Positions 28,907 through 38,521 of a stretch of DNA of 64,000 nt are shown here, piece after piece. The position numbers were made by a program, and so were the translations under genes. Each line of letters opens with the position of its first letter. The stretch's first letter is position 1. Under the pieces are notes generated by a model that was given only the letters and a program-made list of their open reading frames with translations, was not told the DNA's origin and did no database searches. Source of the stretch: Nostoc linckia z4 (lineage in GTDB: Bacteria > Cyanobacteriota > Cyanobacteriia > Cyanobacteriales > Nostocaceae); NCBI RefSeq assembly GCF_002608075.1, contig NZ_LAHA01000021.1, forward strand, positions 1 through 64,000. Direction: 5' to 3'.

Positions 28907-29728
28907 ATGAAATCATCTTCAGGAGTAAAGACAATGGAAAGTTTTAATGAATATCATTTAGATCCAGAACAATTTTTGTTTCTGAAAATTTTTCAAGATA
29001 ATTGGCAAATCATTAGAGATGAGTTTACATACTTTCTTCAAAATGCATCTGAAGAAGAATTAAAATTCACTTACGATGTTTTGGGCCCTAAAAATAAAAC
29101 CATTAAAACCAAGGGAAATTCTAAATACAGTGCTTTTGGGATTTTATTTCAAGGTCTTTTTATTGAACAATATATCAAAAAACATCAAATACAATATCCT
29201 GATTTTGGTTCAGAGGACGCATCAGCCAAAGCGTTACTATTAAGAGAAAAATATTTTCCTAATTTGACTCAGGTAATTGAAAAAGTTAATTTTGAACATG
29301 ATGAAATTATCAGAAATGCCTATTTTGGTACATTTCATCCAGGCTTAGATATCAAACTACATGTGAACTATAACCCTCACATGAATCGTGGTTATTTAGG
29401 ATTAATTGTGCCAGAGGGCGATGTGGCGATGAAAATATGCCACGAACAGCTTTATTGGCATGAGGGACAAATTATGGTTTTAGATCACAGTTACCCACAC
29501 TGTCCGCATAATTACACTAATTACGATCGCACGGTTTTAGTTATAGACTTTTTTAAACCGGATCGACCTAGAGAAGAAGTGATGCAATTTGAAAAAGAGC
29601 AAGTTATCCAACGCATGGAAGACAATCCTTACAGCTTGGGTGTTTTTGGTAAAAGCGATAAAGCTGAGATAGAAGATTTTATCAAGTATGGTTTAGCCCA
29701 TCAATTAGAGTGGGATAAAGCTTTATGA
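28907..29728 (+). CDS. Aspartyl/asparaginyl beta-hydroxylase-like protein
   Basis: 273 residues. The C-terminal half shows the double-stranded beta-helix of this 2-oxoglutarate/Fe(II) family: FHPGLDIKLHVNYN, RGYLGLIVPEG, WHEGQIMVLDHSYPHCPHNY and DRTVLVIDFFKPDRP, with candidate iron ligands H in KLHVNYN and H in HSYPHC. The N-terminal ~130 residues are helical and not recognised. ATG 28907 has no clear ribosome site; MESFNEY at 28934 preceded by AGGAG (28920-28924) is a good alternative. The substrate is unknown; it may act on a protein or small molecule. Confidence 0.7.
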   Translation: MKSSSGVKTMESFNEYHLDPEQFLFLKIFQDNWQIIRDEFTYFLQNASEEELKFTYDVLGPKNKTIKTKGNSKYSAFGILFQGLFIEQYIKKHQIQYPDFGSEDASAKALLLREKYFPNLTQVIEKVNFEHDEIIRNAYFGTFHPGLDIKLHVNYNPHMNRGYLGLIVPEGDVAMKICHEQLYWHEGQIMVLDHSYPHCPHNYTNYDRTVLVIDFFKPDRPREEVMQFEKEQVIQRMEDNPYSLGVFGKSDKAEIEDFIKYGLAHQLEWDKAL

Positions 29729-29950
29729 TGCTGTGGCAGGGAAAAGTAATAAAGTTGAGCATGGGGCATTGGGCATTGGGGATTTTTTCCTAGCCTATGG
29801 CTACCCAAACCTTTAATTTTTCGTTTACCGTACCTAAGTCCTAAAGAAGCCTATTGACTCAATGAGGCTGTTGACAGTCAAAAGTCAACCGTCAACAGTC
29901 AACTATCAACAACCACCACGAATAATTATGCTTTTTTACCGCGCATCATC

Positions 29951-30739
29951 TTACTGTAATGACAATTGAGACCGCCTATTAATTTGCGGCCAATTGACTA
30001 CATTCCACCAATTATTTAAATAGTCAGCACGACGGTTGCGATATTTCAAATAATAAGCGTGTTCCCACATATCATTTCCTAAAATCGGATAGAAACCATC
30101 CATAATTGGATTATCTTGATTGGCTGTAGTCACAATCTGGAGTTGATTTTGGGGATTACGCACTAGCCAAACCCAACCACTACCAAAACGACCTGCACCA
30201 GCAGCGTTAAACTCTTTTTTAAAGGCATCGAAACTACCAAAAGTTTTGTTAATTTCTTGAGCGATCGCTCCTGTTGGTTCTCCTCCACCTTGGGGACTCA
30301 TCAGTTGCCAAAAAATCGTGTGATTGAGGTGGCCGCCAGCGTTATTACGCACTTTTGTCCGAATATTTTCAGGGACGCTGTTCAAATCTAATAATAAGCT
30401 TTCAACACTTCTTTTTTGCAACTCTGGATATTGTTTCAATGTATCATTTAAGTTGTTGACATAGGCTGCATGATGGGCGCTATGATGCAATTTCATTGTT
30501 TCAGCGTCAATGGCTTTTGTCAGCGCTCCATAAGCATAAGGTAATGGTGGTAATTGTGCCGGAGAAGCGCTCAATGCCCTATTAGGATAAGCTACGGAAA
30601 GAAGCGATTTATCAGTTGTTGTTGGTGTTGTTGTAGGTTGTGCTTCAGCTATGGGTAGAGGATTGTAAGAGTTGAGGAGAATGACCAGGACAATTGTTGT
30701 GAGAACACAAATTACGGTTTCTCGCCAAAATCTTATCAT
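29951..30739 (-). CDS. sodA: Membrane-anchored Mn/Fe superoxide dismutase
   Basis: 262 residues. An N-terminal hydrophobic segment ([19 protein letters not shown]) forms a membrane anchor or signal, followed by a ~40-residue linker, then a full SOD core. Metal ligands: His in [15 protein letters not shown], His in [10 protein letters not shown], Asp and His in [16 protein letters not shown]. The [10 protein letters not shown] context and later Gln-free pocket favour the Mn type. The enzyme converts superoxide to peroxide and oxygen; the anchor places it at the thylakoid or plasma membrane, as known for filamentous cyanobacteria. Confidence 0.9.
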   Translation of the reverse strand: MIRFWRETVICVLTTIVLVILLNSYNPLPIAEAQPTTTPTTTDKSLLSVAYPNRALSASPAQLPPLPYAYGALTKAIDAETMKLHHSAHHAAYVNNLNDTLKQYPELQKRSVESLLLDLNSVPENIRTKVRNNAGGHLNHTIFWQLMSPQGGGEPTGAIAQEINKTFGSFDAFKKEFNAAGAGRFGSGWVWLVRNPQNQLQIVTTANQDNPIMDGFYPILGNDMWEHAYYLKYRNRRADYLNNWWNVVNWPQINRRSQLSLQ

Positions 30740-30932
30740 AAATTATTACCTCTAAATAAATATTAGTAATTTGTAATCTAATGATTGAGTCTTCTTTTAC
30801 AGCCCAATCAATCTAGATATATGTCTTATATCATAAATCTGCATAACTACAGACCAAAAAACTCTTTTTATCTCCACAGCTGATATCAAATTCAGATAAT
30901 CACTGATTAAGTTAATCATCTAAGTTAATTTA

Positions 30933-31286
30933 TCAGCTGATTCGAGCGACAATATTCAATAAAATAGAATTAATAATGGCCAAGGCAATTGAACCACTTA
31001 ACGCACTCCAAAAACCCCACCTCAAGCGAAAACCTTCTACTAGATAAGCCGCCAGAGCAAAAATAATTGCATTTAAAATAAAGAAGAATAAACCCACAGT
31101 CAGGATAATGAGGGGAAGGGTAAACAAACTGAGTATTGGCAGCAAAATTGCATTTAAAATTCCAAAAACAACCGCAGCGATCGCCGCTTTTTTAAAACTA
31201 TCAATTTCTATACCCAAAGGTAATTTAGAAATAATCAAAAAACTGACAGTTGTAACTAACCAAGTCAGGAGAATGTCCAACATCAT
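30933..31286 (-). CDS. Four-helix membrane protein, phage-holin-superfamily-IV-like
   Basis: 117 residues with four predicted helices (LLTWLVTTVSFLIISKL, AAIAAVVFGILNAILLPIL, LPLIILTVGLFFFILNAII, WSALSGSIALAIINSILL). The FGILNAILLPIL and LNAIIFALAAYLVEGF phrases are typical of the small membrane family annotated as 'phage holin family protein'. No phage genes are nearby, so a role in lysis is unlikely; function unknown. Confidence 0.8.
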   Translation of the reverse strand: MMLDILLTWLVTTVSFLIISKLPLGIEIDSFKKAAIAAVVFGILNAILLPILSLFTLPLIILTVGLFFFILNAIIFALAAYLVEGFRLRWGFWSALSGSIALAIINSILLNIVARIS

Positions 31287-31746
31287 TACTTCTCCAATTA
31301 TTTGTGTGAATACAGTAGTTAATTTTCAAATCAGTTTAAGTAATATTTATTACTCAAAAACAACTTGGTATAATATCCAGCAAAATTTTATCAATTAATT
31401 TACAAATTTTAGCATAAAATTATTTGCATTTTCTGTCTATTGTATAATTTATTCCCTTGGATATATAGCTGTAAATTATAAGCAAAACTCTTGGCAGATA
31501 TAGGTGAAATTTTATTTTGGTAAACCTATAATTAAAAGCTTGTAAATCTAACATTTTAACTTTCATCTAATGTACTTAAAATACCACCATCAATTTTAGT
31601 TAATTAAAACACAACTAAATAAATTGAATCCGTCAACACACTGATTTACGTAAATTGCCAATATGTAAATCTTTGAAAAATAGACAAAACCAAGGATTTT
31701 GACAGTCAAACTTTCTCAAACTTGAGTATTAAAGACAAAAGCAAAA
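31287..31746. other. AT-rich divergent intergenic region
   Basis: 460 bases between divergent genes with very high AT content. No gene, tandem repeat or convincing hairpin was seen. Confidence 0.6.
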
Positions 31747-32145
31747 ATGGTAAGTAATATGTATGATAATCAAACCCTACAAAAAGCTGTAGTAGCCAAT
31801 AAAAACTTAGACCAGATAATCCACAATGAAGCTAAAAAGGAGCAACCACCAACCAATCAATTGACTATTCCCGATATCGCTATATCTTTATCGCCCCTTG
31901 GATTTATCATCGGTTGGGTAGTTTTTTTAGTAGTTTTGCAAAAAATCAGGTCTTTTTTAGACCAAAAAATGGTTTTTCCCACTAATACTTCACACAAACT
32001 TCCTTGTAAAAACTGTCGATTTTACTCAAATAATAATTATATCAAATGTGCGGTAAAACCTTGTATTGTACTAACCGAGGAAGCGATTAATTGTCCGGAA
32101 TATTCACCAATTCATAAGAGATTTGGCTCGAAAAAATTTCCGTGA
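31747..32145 (+). CDS. Conserved cyanobacterial membrane protein with C-terminal Cys cluster
   Basis: 132 residues; ATG 31759 (MYDNQ) is an alternative start. One transmembrane helix (LGFIIGWVVFLVVLQ, about residues 52-68) is followed by a soluble tail with five cysteines in the pattern C-x2-C (PCKNCRFY), then IKCAVKPC and INCPEYSP. The spacing suggests a small metal-binding or disulfide-stabilised domain. I do not know its function. No operon partner. Confidence 0.65.
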   Translation: MVSNMYDNQTLQKAVVANKNLDQIIHNEAKKEQPPTNQLTIPDIAISLSPLGFIIGWVVFLVVLQKIRSFLDQKMVFPTNTSHKLPCKNCRFYSNNNYIKCAVKPCIVLTEEAINCPEYSPIHKRFGSKKFP

Positions 32146-32478
32146 ATACAAAACTATTGAATAAATTAAGAGTATAATCAAGCATCAAAGAAAATTCTTG
32201 AAAACTAATACAACAGATTTTATTAGACTTCTAACAGAAGTCGGGATAAGGGGCAGGGGAAAGGGGGTGCATGTTTGGTATTTTCCCTTTCCCCTTTAAC
32301 ATGATTCCCTTTTCCCTTTTCCTAGAAGAGTGCAAAAAGCAATTGATTGCAAGAGGTCTATTGTTTGTTGCGGGGGTAAAGTGTACCAAATACAGGATTT
32401 TTTCTTCCCCTACACCCTATTCTTGGTCAACCGTCAACAACCAACACGAAAAAGTATGCAACACCAAATGCTGCTGAT
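32146..32478. other. Intergenic region dominated by a MITE-like element
   Basis: Contains the family B element at 32225-32359 and GTCAACAACCAACA-type short repeats. No gene. Confidence 0.6.
32225..32359. mobile_element. MITE-like element, family B copy 2 (inverted)
   Basis: 135 bp with ends AGACTTCT... and ...GCAAGAGGTCT. It shares, in reverse orientation, the GGGGGTGCATGTTTGGTATT segment and the GCAATTGATTGCAAGAGGTC end with the copy at 23944-24072. Confidence 0.7.
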
Positions 32479-33609
32479 TTATCGTATCTGCGTGCCTAAG
32501 TCTCGCTGACGCCGTAACCAATGTGCCACATCATTAGCAGTGATGATGCCTTTAAGGGAACCATTTTGAGTCACTAAGACGCGACGAATTCCTGATTCTT
32601 GCATTTTTTCCAAGACCTGAGACATTTGTTCTTCTGGACGAACACTAACTCCTGTATGCATAGGAATCATCGTATCTCTAACAGTGCGATCGCCCCATTC
32701 TTGCCGTGGCACATCCTTGACTTCATTTAAAGTGATAATACCAACAGGATGGCTATTTTCAACTACTGGAAAAGACTGATAGCGGCGACTGAGAAAATAT
32801 TTATCTACTAAATCTTGTAGCGTCAAATCAGTATTTACCGTTTCTGGGTAGGGAGTCATAATTTGCTGTGCCCTGACTCCCTCAAGACTTCTACGGATTA
32901 ACAGCTCTTCGTAACCGGCTTCTGCGGCATTGTATAAGAACCAACCAATCAAAATTAACCACAGTCCACTCAACAAAGCCGAACCAAACAACTCCCAAAA
33001 ACCAAGGGCAATCAATAAATATGCTAACAATTTACCACCATTGGAGGCAATTTGAGTCGCCTTTTGTTGATTGCCAGTATACTTCCAGATAATCGAGCGA
33101 AAAACGCGACCGCCATCTAAAGGAAATCCAGGCAGCATATTGAAGATAGCGAGGATGAGGTTAATGGAAGCGAGGTAAGACGCAATACCTGTAACCACAA
33201 CACTCCATGCCGCAGCTTTACCGACATACCAAATTAAACCAAACACCGCAGCCAGTAGCAAGCTGGTAAGAGGCCCCACAATAGCAATTTGGAACTCATC
33301 ATCAGGACGTTCCGCATCCATGCGAGTGCGCGACACCCCGCCAAAGATAAATAAAGTGATACCTTCCACAGGAATTCCTTTGGCTCTAGCAACAAGCGAG
33401 TGGGAAACTTCATGAGCCAGCAGCGACGCAAAGAACAAAAGCGTTGCTACTAAACCCATACCGAAATAAGTTGCATTGGACAGTCCTGGATAGTTGCTTG
33501 GAAATAGACCTGCGCTTAACGTCCATAGAACCAGGAAAACAATTAACAGCCAAGACAAATCTACTCGGATTTCAAACCCGAAAATAGAACCTAAGCGAAA
33601 ACCGTGCAT
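32479..33609 (-). CDS. Site-2 protease (M50) with C-terminal CBS pair
   Basis: 376 residues. Six or so membrane helices hold the zinc motif HEVSH (about residues 66-70, in SLLAHEVSHSLVA) and the third ligand Asp in NMLPGFPLDGGRV (about 158-170). Two CBS domains follow (QQIMTPYPETVN..., DTMIPMHTGVSVRP...). Enzymes of this type cut substrates inside the membrane, often anti-sigma factors; the CBS pair is thought to sense adenine nucleotides. The partner substrate is not apparent. Downstream lies a repeat element; upstream a long intergenic region. Confidence 0.92.
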   Translation of the reverse strand: MHGFRLGSIFGFEIRVDLSWLLIVFLVLWTLSAGLFPSNYPGLSNATYFGMGLVATLLFFASLLAHEVSHSLVARAKGIPVEGITLFIFGGVSRTRMDAERPDDEFQIAIVGPLTSLLLAAVFGLIWYVGKAAAWSVVVTGIASYLASINLILAIFNMLPGFPLDGGRVFRSIIWKYTGNQQKATQIASNGGKLLAYLLIALGFWELFGSALLSGLWLILIGWFLYNAAEAGYEELLIRRSLEGVRAQQIMTPYPETVNTDLTLQDLVDKYFLSRRYQSFPVVENSHPVGIITLNEVKDVPRQEWGDRTVRDTMIPMHTGVSVRPEEQMSQVLEKMQESGIRRVLVTQNGSLKGIITANDVAHWLRRQRDLGTQIR

Positions 33610-34300
33610 ATATTCCTCTTTATTTAAAGCAATTTTTTCTATAAATGCTGTTATGAAAAAAATAAACAGACCAGTTATACTAAATCACCAAAAGCATAAG
33701 AAATCAGAATTTTGTCTTCCTCTGGCAAACGATAGATGTTGGAAAGTTATAGCAATTTGAAAAAAGAATGAGACAAATGTATAGTATGGGCGCAAAGCTT
33801 TGCATCCATAAAGATTTTGGATCTGTTGCAAAGATTTTTTTAATCGGTATTAAGTAAGTTGGTGAAATAAAACCAAACTATGTAAAGAAAAGTAAATAAG
33901 GCTCAAACTCTTTCTCCCCCTGCTCCCTGCCCCCTGCCTTATCCCAACAATAATTATTTACATCGGCCTACTTAGTACCCCAACACCCAAGCCTTCAGAA
34001 CAAGCATCATGGCATCGCGTTCTACCTGTCCTAACACCGGATCGACCAACATCGCTGTTTTAGTTTCTAAATTTACAATTTAACTAAGTATATGTACTTA
34101 TTTTTGGGTCAAATAGCCATTGAACTATTATGTCCAGCTTCATATTCAATTGTATAATTCTTAACTCCTAACTCCTAACTCTCAATGACCAATGACTAAA
34201 CTGATAAAATATACAATCTAAGGCAAAAATAAAATTTTAATTCACGCGGTATAACCGTTTTTTGCCCTAAATACAGGGAGCCATTATAAGGATAACAACT
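33610..34300. other. Intergenic region with a weak MITE-like element and a coding remnant
   Basis: About 690 bases. It holds a possible element at 33851-33975, a 36-codon minus-strand open stretch (33972-34084) that reads as protein but lacks context, and AACTCCT repeats (about 34160-34180). No complete gene is seen. Confidence 0.5.
33851..33975. mobile_element. Possible MITE-like element (weak terminal repeats)
   Basis: The left end TAAGTAAGTTGGTGAAATAA and the reverse complement of the right end (CTAAGTAGGCCGATGTAAATAA) share the TAAGTA and AATAA cores seen in the 3170-3326 element, but identity is only moderate. Confidence 0.35.
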
Positions 34301-34996
34301 GTGAATCTGTCATCGTTAGGTTTTTTTCGCAGTTTACGTAAAGATAACCACCAATTTGCGGTAATTGGGCTAGGTCGTTTTGGTAGATCTGTTTGTTCGA
34401 CATTGCACAATTTTGGTTATCAAGTCTTAGCAACAGATATTGATGAAAAACGAGTTTCCCAAGCATTAACTGAGGAAATAGTTGGTCATGCTTTGCAACT
34501 AGATTCTACTGAACCAGCTGCACTCAAAGAAGCTGGAGTTTTTGAATTCGATACCGTAATTGTAGCGATCGGTAACTACGTTCAGGAAAGCATTATCACC
34601 ACTCTTAACGTCAAAGAGGCTGGTGTACCCCACGTAGTTGCAAAAGCTTCTAGTGAAGTTCACTGTAAACTGTTACGGCGAGTAGGAGCAGATCATGTTA
34701 TTTTTCCTGAATACGAAGCGGGTTGTGCCCTAGCGCGTACACTCACCAAGCCATCAATCTTAGATCGGTTTGACCTCGACCCAGATAACAGTATTGTGGA
34801 ATTAATTGTACCCGATGAATTTCACGGCAGAACCATCAGCGAACTTCAACTTCGCAACCGCTACGGTTTAAATTTGCTAGCCGTGAGTCAGGATGGTAAA
34901 TTTCAAATTAATCCTGACCCCACCAAGCGTTTAGAACGTGGTTCAGTAATGGTAGTTATTGGTTGCAATAGAGATATCAATCGTTTGCCGATTTAA
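34301..34996 (+). CDS. ktrA: KtrA/TrkA-family potassium channel regulatory subunit
   Basis: 231 residues from GTG 34301, supported by AAGGAT seven bases upstream. The RCK_N Rossmann domain opens with FAVIGLGRFGRSVCSTL and an acidic end of strand 2 (ATDID), binding NAD(H) or ATP. An RCK_C (TrkA_C) domain follows from about residue 145 (DNSIVELIVPDEFHGRTI). Such proteins form octameric rings that gate a KtrB/TrkH-type transporter in the plasma membrane. No ktrB is adjacent in this window, so the partner is encoded elsewhere. Confidence 0.88.
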   Translation: MNLSSLGFFRSLRKDNHQFAVIGLGRFGRSVCSTLHNFGYQVLATDIDEKRVSQALTEEIVGHALQLDSTEPAALKEAGVFEFDTVIVAIGNYVQESIITTLNVKEAGVPHVVAKASSEVHCKLLRRVGADHVIFPEYEAGCALARTLTKPSILDRFDLDPDNSIVELIVPDEFHGRTISELQLRNRYGLNLLAVSQDGKFQINPDPTKRLERGSVMVVIGCNRDINRLPI

Positions 34997-35071
34997 TAAA
35001 GTTGGGCATGGGGCATGGGGCATAGGGGAAAAACTCATCTCCCCATCCCCCCATCCCCCACTCTCACTTCT

Positions 35072-36148
35072 TCACTGTCCAAAACTGCTTGAACCAGACT
35101 GTGGTTCGGCGGAAACAGGTATATCACTGGGGCTAGCGGGAGTTTCTGGTTGATTTTGTGTCTCTGATGCAGGTGTTGGCGAAGGAGTAGCAGTTTGATT
35201 GGTTTGAGGTTGCTGTTGCTCTCTTTTTTGGGCAATTTGCTGCATTAGTTGTTCAATTTTCTCGGCTTGTTCGATATTGCCTTGCTGACGATATTCATTA
35301 TGGGCGCGTTTTAAGGCTCCGTTGGCTTTTTTGATGTCGCCCTGATTATATAAAGTTACTCCTAAGTTATAGTAAGCCGAGGCATTTTTGGGATTTTGGC
35401 GAATGGCTTGCCGATAAACGGAAATCGCTTCAGCAGGTTGACCGTGAATTGCTAGCAAACTTGCCATGTTGTTGTAGGCTGTGGCATTTTTGGGGTCTAG
35501 CTCTAAGGCTTGGCGATAGGTAGCGATCGCCATCTCTATATTTCCCTGCTGCTGCAAGGCAATGGCTAAGTTAAAATAAGCGTTGGCGTTGCTGTTATCG
35601 AGATTAATTGCTTGTTGATATGTAGCGATCGCTTCTTGTAACTGTCCTTGTTCGTACAATACTAAACCCAAATTATATAAAGTTGTGGGGTTTGTCGGAT
35701 TAATTACTAAGCTTTGGCGATAAGCTGTAATCGCTGCCTGTTTTTCTCCTTGTCGATGCAATACTAACCCCAAGTTATAATAAGCTTCACTAAAATTCGG
35801 ATTGATTTTAATCGCCTCTGCATATTCTTGCACAGCCTCATCGAATCGATTTTGCTGCAAGAATATATTACCTAGATAGTTTCGCGCTGCACTCAGGTTA
35901 AAGTCTTTCTGCAACGCTTGGCGAAAGGCGTATTCTGCACCCTGTAAATCGTTGCGGTTATAACGCATCACTCCCTGTTGGAAAAAGCTTGCTGCTTCTA
36001 AGTCCTGAGAAATTGCCTTTTGTGCTAGCAGCTTGCTTGATGGAGAATTAATTGTGGGTGCAACCAAAACCAAAAATGCAGAACAACCAAATACTGTCAC
36101 TTGCAAAAATAAATGTAACCACCGAGAAAATAGGTATTTTTTAGACAT
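35072..36148 (-). CDS. Secreted or membrane-anchored TPR protein
   Basis: About 358 residues from ATG 36148, chosen because the signal-type N-terminus starts there (KKYLFSRWLHLFLQVTVFGC). The frame is open to 36202. Seven or eight canonical TPRs follow (AAITAYRQSLVINPTNPTTLYN; AIATYQQAINLDNSNANAYF). The tail is Gln/Pro/Thr-rich (about the last 55 residues) and looks disordered. It is likely a periplasmic or thylakoid-lumen protein-protein scaffold. The partner is unknown. It ends 75 bases from ktrA, convergent. Confidence 0.8.
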   Translation of the reverse strand: MSKKYLFSRWLHLFLQVTVFGCSAFLVLVAPTINSPSSKLLAQKAISQDLEAASFFQQGVMRYNRNDLQGAEYAFRQALQKDFNLSAARNYLGNIFLQQNRFDEAVQEYAEAIKINPNFSEAYYNLGLVLHRQGEKQAAITAYRQSLVINPTNPTTLYNLGLVLYEQGQLQEAIATYQQAINLDNSNANAYFNLAIALQQQGNIEMAIATYRQALELDPKNATAYNNMASLLAIHGQPAEAISVYRQAIRQNPKNASAYYNLGVTLYNQGDIKKANGALKRAHNEYRQQGNIEQAEKIEQLMQQIAQKREQQQPQTNQTATPSPTPASETQNQPETPASPSDIPVSAEPQSGSSSFGQ

Positions 36149-36512
36149 GAATACCAGACCTGTAATTATTTTTAACTCCTCATAAGTCAGAGTACCCACC
36201 ACGCCAAAAAAAATTCCAAATTCTCAAGTTTTAATTCCCAACTGCGGCAATTTTAGATTTTGGATTTTGGATTTTCAATTTGAGGAAAATTAGGTATTGA
36301 GCCGAAATATTCGCAAAAATCTGTAATATTGCGTGAAAAGACTCGATTTTAATTTGCGTTCTTCTTTAGGAGACGCTATGCAAATGCGTACTTTGCGGTT
36401 AGTTCTCTTAACCGTGCAAAATTAATGCGATACACCAGTAGATTTTGAAATCGACTGAAGTCTAAAACGCCATGAAAAAGAGTCCCTGTTGCCTGTTGTC
36501 TGTTGCCTTTAT
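36149..36512. other. Intergenic region
   Basis: 364 bases between the TPR gene and queA, both on the minus strand. It contains TTTTGGATT short repeats and a GGAGACGCTA repeat fragment. Nothing else is supportable. Confidence 0.5.
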
Positions 36513-37814
36513 TCAAATTGCATGTCCTACAGCTTCTGGTAAAATCAGCATGGCATCACCGAAGGAATAGAAACGATATTGAGAAGCGATCGCTTGTTTA
36601 TATATATTCAATAACCTTTGTCTACCAATGAGGGCACTAACCAACATTAATAAACTCGAACGTGGCAAGTGAAAATTCGTAATTAAACCATCAACTACCT
36701 GCCATTGGTAACCAGGATAAATAAACAAGTTTGTCTTACCACAAAATGGTTCTAAATTTCCAGATTGAGCCGCCCCTTCTAAAGCGCGTACTACCGTTGT
36801 CCCCACAGCAATAATCCTACCGCCAGCAGCTTTAGTGGCACGGATTTGCTCTACTGTAGTGGCGGGAACTTCAATCCATTCTTCATGCATTTGATGAGTA
36901 GTTACGTCCTCCACTTCCACAGGGCGAAATGTGCCTACGCCGACATGTAGCGTTACAAAAGCTTGATTAATTTGGCGATCGCGCAACTTTTGTAATAATT
37001 CTGGGGTAAAGTGTAATCCTGCTGTGGGAGCTGCGATCGCTCCTGGCTTTTGGGCATAAACTGTTTGATACTGTTCATCACCAGCAGCCGAAGCAGTAAT
37101 ATACGGCGGTAACGGCACTTCACCAAAAACCTCTAACAGTTGCACCAAAGATTTTCCTTCTGGCACATCAAATTGCAACAAACGTCCCCCAGTAGCGGCG
37201 TCTGTTTCTAAAACAGTAGCGGTGAGGTAAGGAGAGGACACGGGGACGGAGAGACCCTCTGACACGGAGAAAGAAGAAACTGAGGTACTCAGAGTAGGGT
37301 ATGCAGGAGAGGAATTTTCCCTCTGGTCACTGGTGGCTTTTCCATTCCCCGCGTCCCCGCGTCCCCCTGTCCCCGCGTCCTCTTCCCTCGCTCCCCTGAC
37401 ATCAAAAACAATCCTCGCTCCCTGCTTAAAGCGTTTTCCTGGCTTAACTAAAGCCAACCAACAGTTATCTTGCCTTTCTTCCAACAGCAAAACTTCAATT
37501 TGGGCACCAGTGGATTTATGACCATAAAGTCGGGCTGGAATAACTTTTGTATTATTCATCACCAACAAATCACCACACCGCAACAGTGCAGGTAAATCGC
37601 GGAAAATGTGGTTTAGAGGTGGTGTTTCCATGCCTGTAGTGGGAGAATCAACCACCAGTAATTGCGAGCTATCTCTGGGAAATACTGGGTTTTGAGCAAT
37701 TAATTCTGGAGGTAGTTCATAGTCATATCCAGCTACAGAACAATCTAATTCCAAATCTTTTGTTTGTGAACTAAAAGTATTGTTTAGATGAATTTGTGAT
37801 ATTTCTCGCTTCAT
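36513..37814 (-). CDS. queA: tRNA queuosine S-adenosylmethionine ribosyltransferase-isomerase, with internal repeat-derived insert
   Basis: 433 residues against about 350 in the family. QueA transfers and isomerises the ribosyl group of SAM onto 7-aminomethyl-deazaguanine in tRNA to give epoxyqueuosine. Hallmarks: [78 protein letters not shown] and [16 protein letters not shown]. Between VFDVRG and LTATVLE, roughly residues 140-196, is a low-complexity stretch ([12 protein letters not shown]..., [18 protein letters not shown]) encoded by CCCCGCGTC-type repeats. It falls at a loop between strands, so activity may be kept. Confidence 0.93.
   Translation of the reverse strand: MKREISQIHLNNTFSSQTKDLELDCSVAGYDYELPPELIAQNPVFPRDSSQLLVVDSPTTGMETPPLNHIFRDLPALLRCGDLLVMNNTKVIPARLYGHKSTGAQIEVLLLEERQDNCWLALVKPGKRFKQGARIVFDVRGAREEDAGTGGRGDAGNGKATSDQRENSSPAYPTLSTSVSSFSVSEGLSVPVSSPYLTATVLETDAATGGRLLQFDVPEGKSLVQLLEVFGEVPLPPYITASAAGDEQYQTVYAQKPGAIAAPTAGLHFTPELLQKLRDRQINQAFVTLHVGVGTFRPVEVEDVTTHQMHEEWIEVPATTVEQIRATKAAGGRIIAVGTTVVRALEGAAQSGNLEPFCGKTNLFIYPGYQWQVVDGLITNFHLPRSSLLMLVSALIGRQRLLNIYKQAIASQYRFYSFGDAMLILPEAVGHAI
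37227..37397. repeat. In-frame repeat insertion within queA
   Basis: Carries repeated CCCCGCGTCC/GGGGACGCGG-type units (37340-37385) and a less regular flank. It keeps the queA frame open across about 57 codons. Confidence 0.7.
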
Positions 37815-38061
37815 ATATTAGTATTTGTACTGCTTTAAAAAAATGAATTAGAGCTTACGCTTATAGATACTCCATGACATTACTGCTGATTTTTATTTTT
37901 ACTCCAAAAGATACATATTATTAGGTAACACGCAAAAATCAACATTAGAATTGGGTAAACCTCCCCATCCAAAAACGGGGGCTTTTACCCTACCGGGAAC
38001 AAGCATAGATTTAGGAATATAGATATGTAGGATTGGCTTTGATCCCAAGCATCAACAAAAC

Positions 38062-38451
38062 ATGGAATACTTGTATTATTTGGCTAATGCCAGTCTAACT
38101 CTGAGGGTCGTTCAATACCTGCACGCCAGACCCCAAACACCTGTTTCGTTCGTCACTGTAATTCATCAAATTGATGGCTGGGTGGTTAGGATCAAACTCA
38201 AAAGTCAAGTCTCGCCTCAAGAAGATGGTGACTTTCGGGCTTTTCTAAATGAATTAGGAATTAGCTACGAACCGCCAATGAGGGTACAGATGGCACTTTG
38301 GAGTTTGGAAGCGGGACAGTGTCCAGTGGATGTGATGCGTCGCTATCAGGTAGCGATCGTCTCTCATGGTAGTCCAGAGAGAGATGAAATCGAGGCTTTC
38401 CGGCAACAATTTGTCCGGGGCTTAGGCTACTGTCCAGAAACTTTGGCGTGA
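38062..38451 (+). CDS. Conserved hypothetical protein
   Basis: 129 residues, soluble, no signal or membrane helix (MEYLYYLANASLTLRVVQYL...). It has an alpha-beta composition with a central IDGWVVRIKLKSQVSPQEDGDF hairpin-like stretch. Codon usage and length look normal, and the start is a plain ATG with AACAAA upstream. I do not recognise a named family; it reads like a lineage-conserved cyanobacterial protein. It converges with yraN. Confidence 0.6.
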   Translation: MEYLYYLANASLTLRVVQYLHARPQTPVSFVTVIHQIDGWVVRIKLKSQVSPQEDGDFRAFLNELGISYEPPMRVQMALWSLEAGQCPVDVMRRYQVAIVSHGSPERDEIEAFRQQFVRGLGYCPETLA

Positions 38452-38521
38452 TCCGATTTGGTTATCACCATAGTACAAAATTATTGGTCATTGGTAATCA
38501 AAATATTTTATCCGTTACCGA

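Noticed and set aside
30933-31286. Prophage suspected from the holin-like name
   Set aside because: The four-helix protein is a common cyanobacterial membrane family and no phage genes are near.
33494-33760. 88-aa plus-strand ORF upstream of the site-2 protease
   Set aside because: Antisense to the protease N-terminus for half its length; no ribosome site or recognisable domain.
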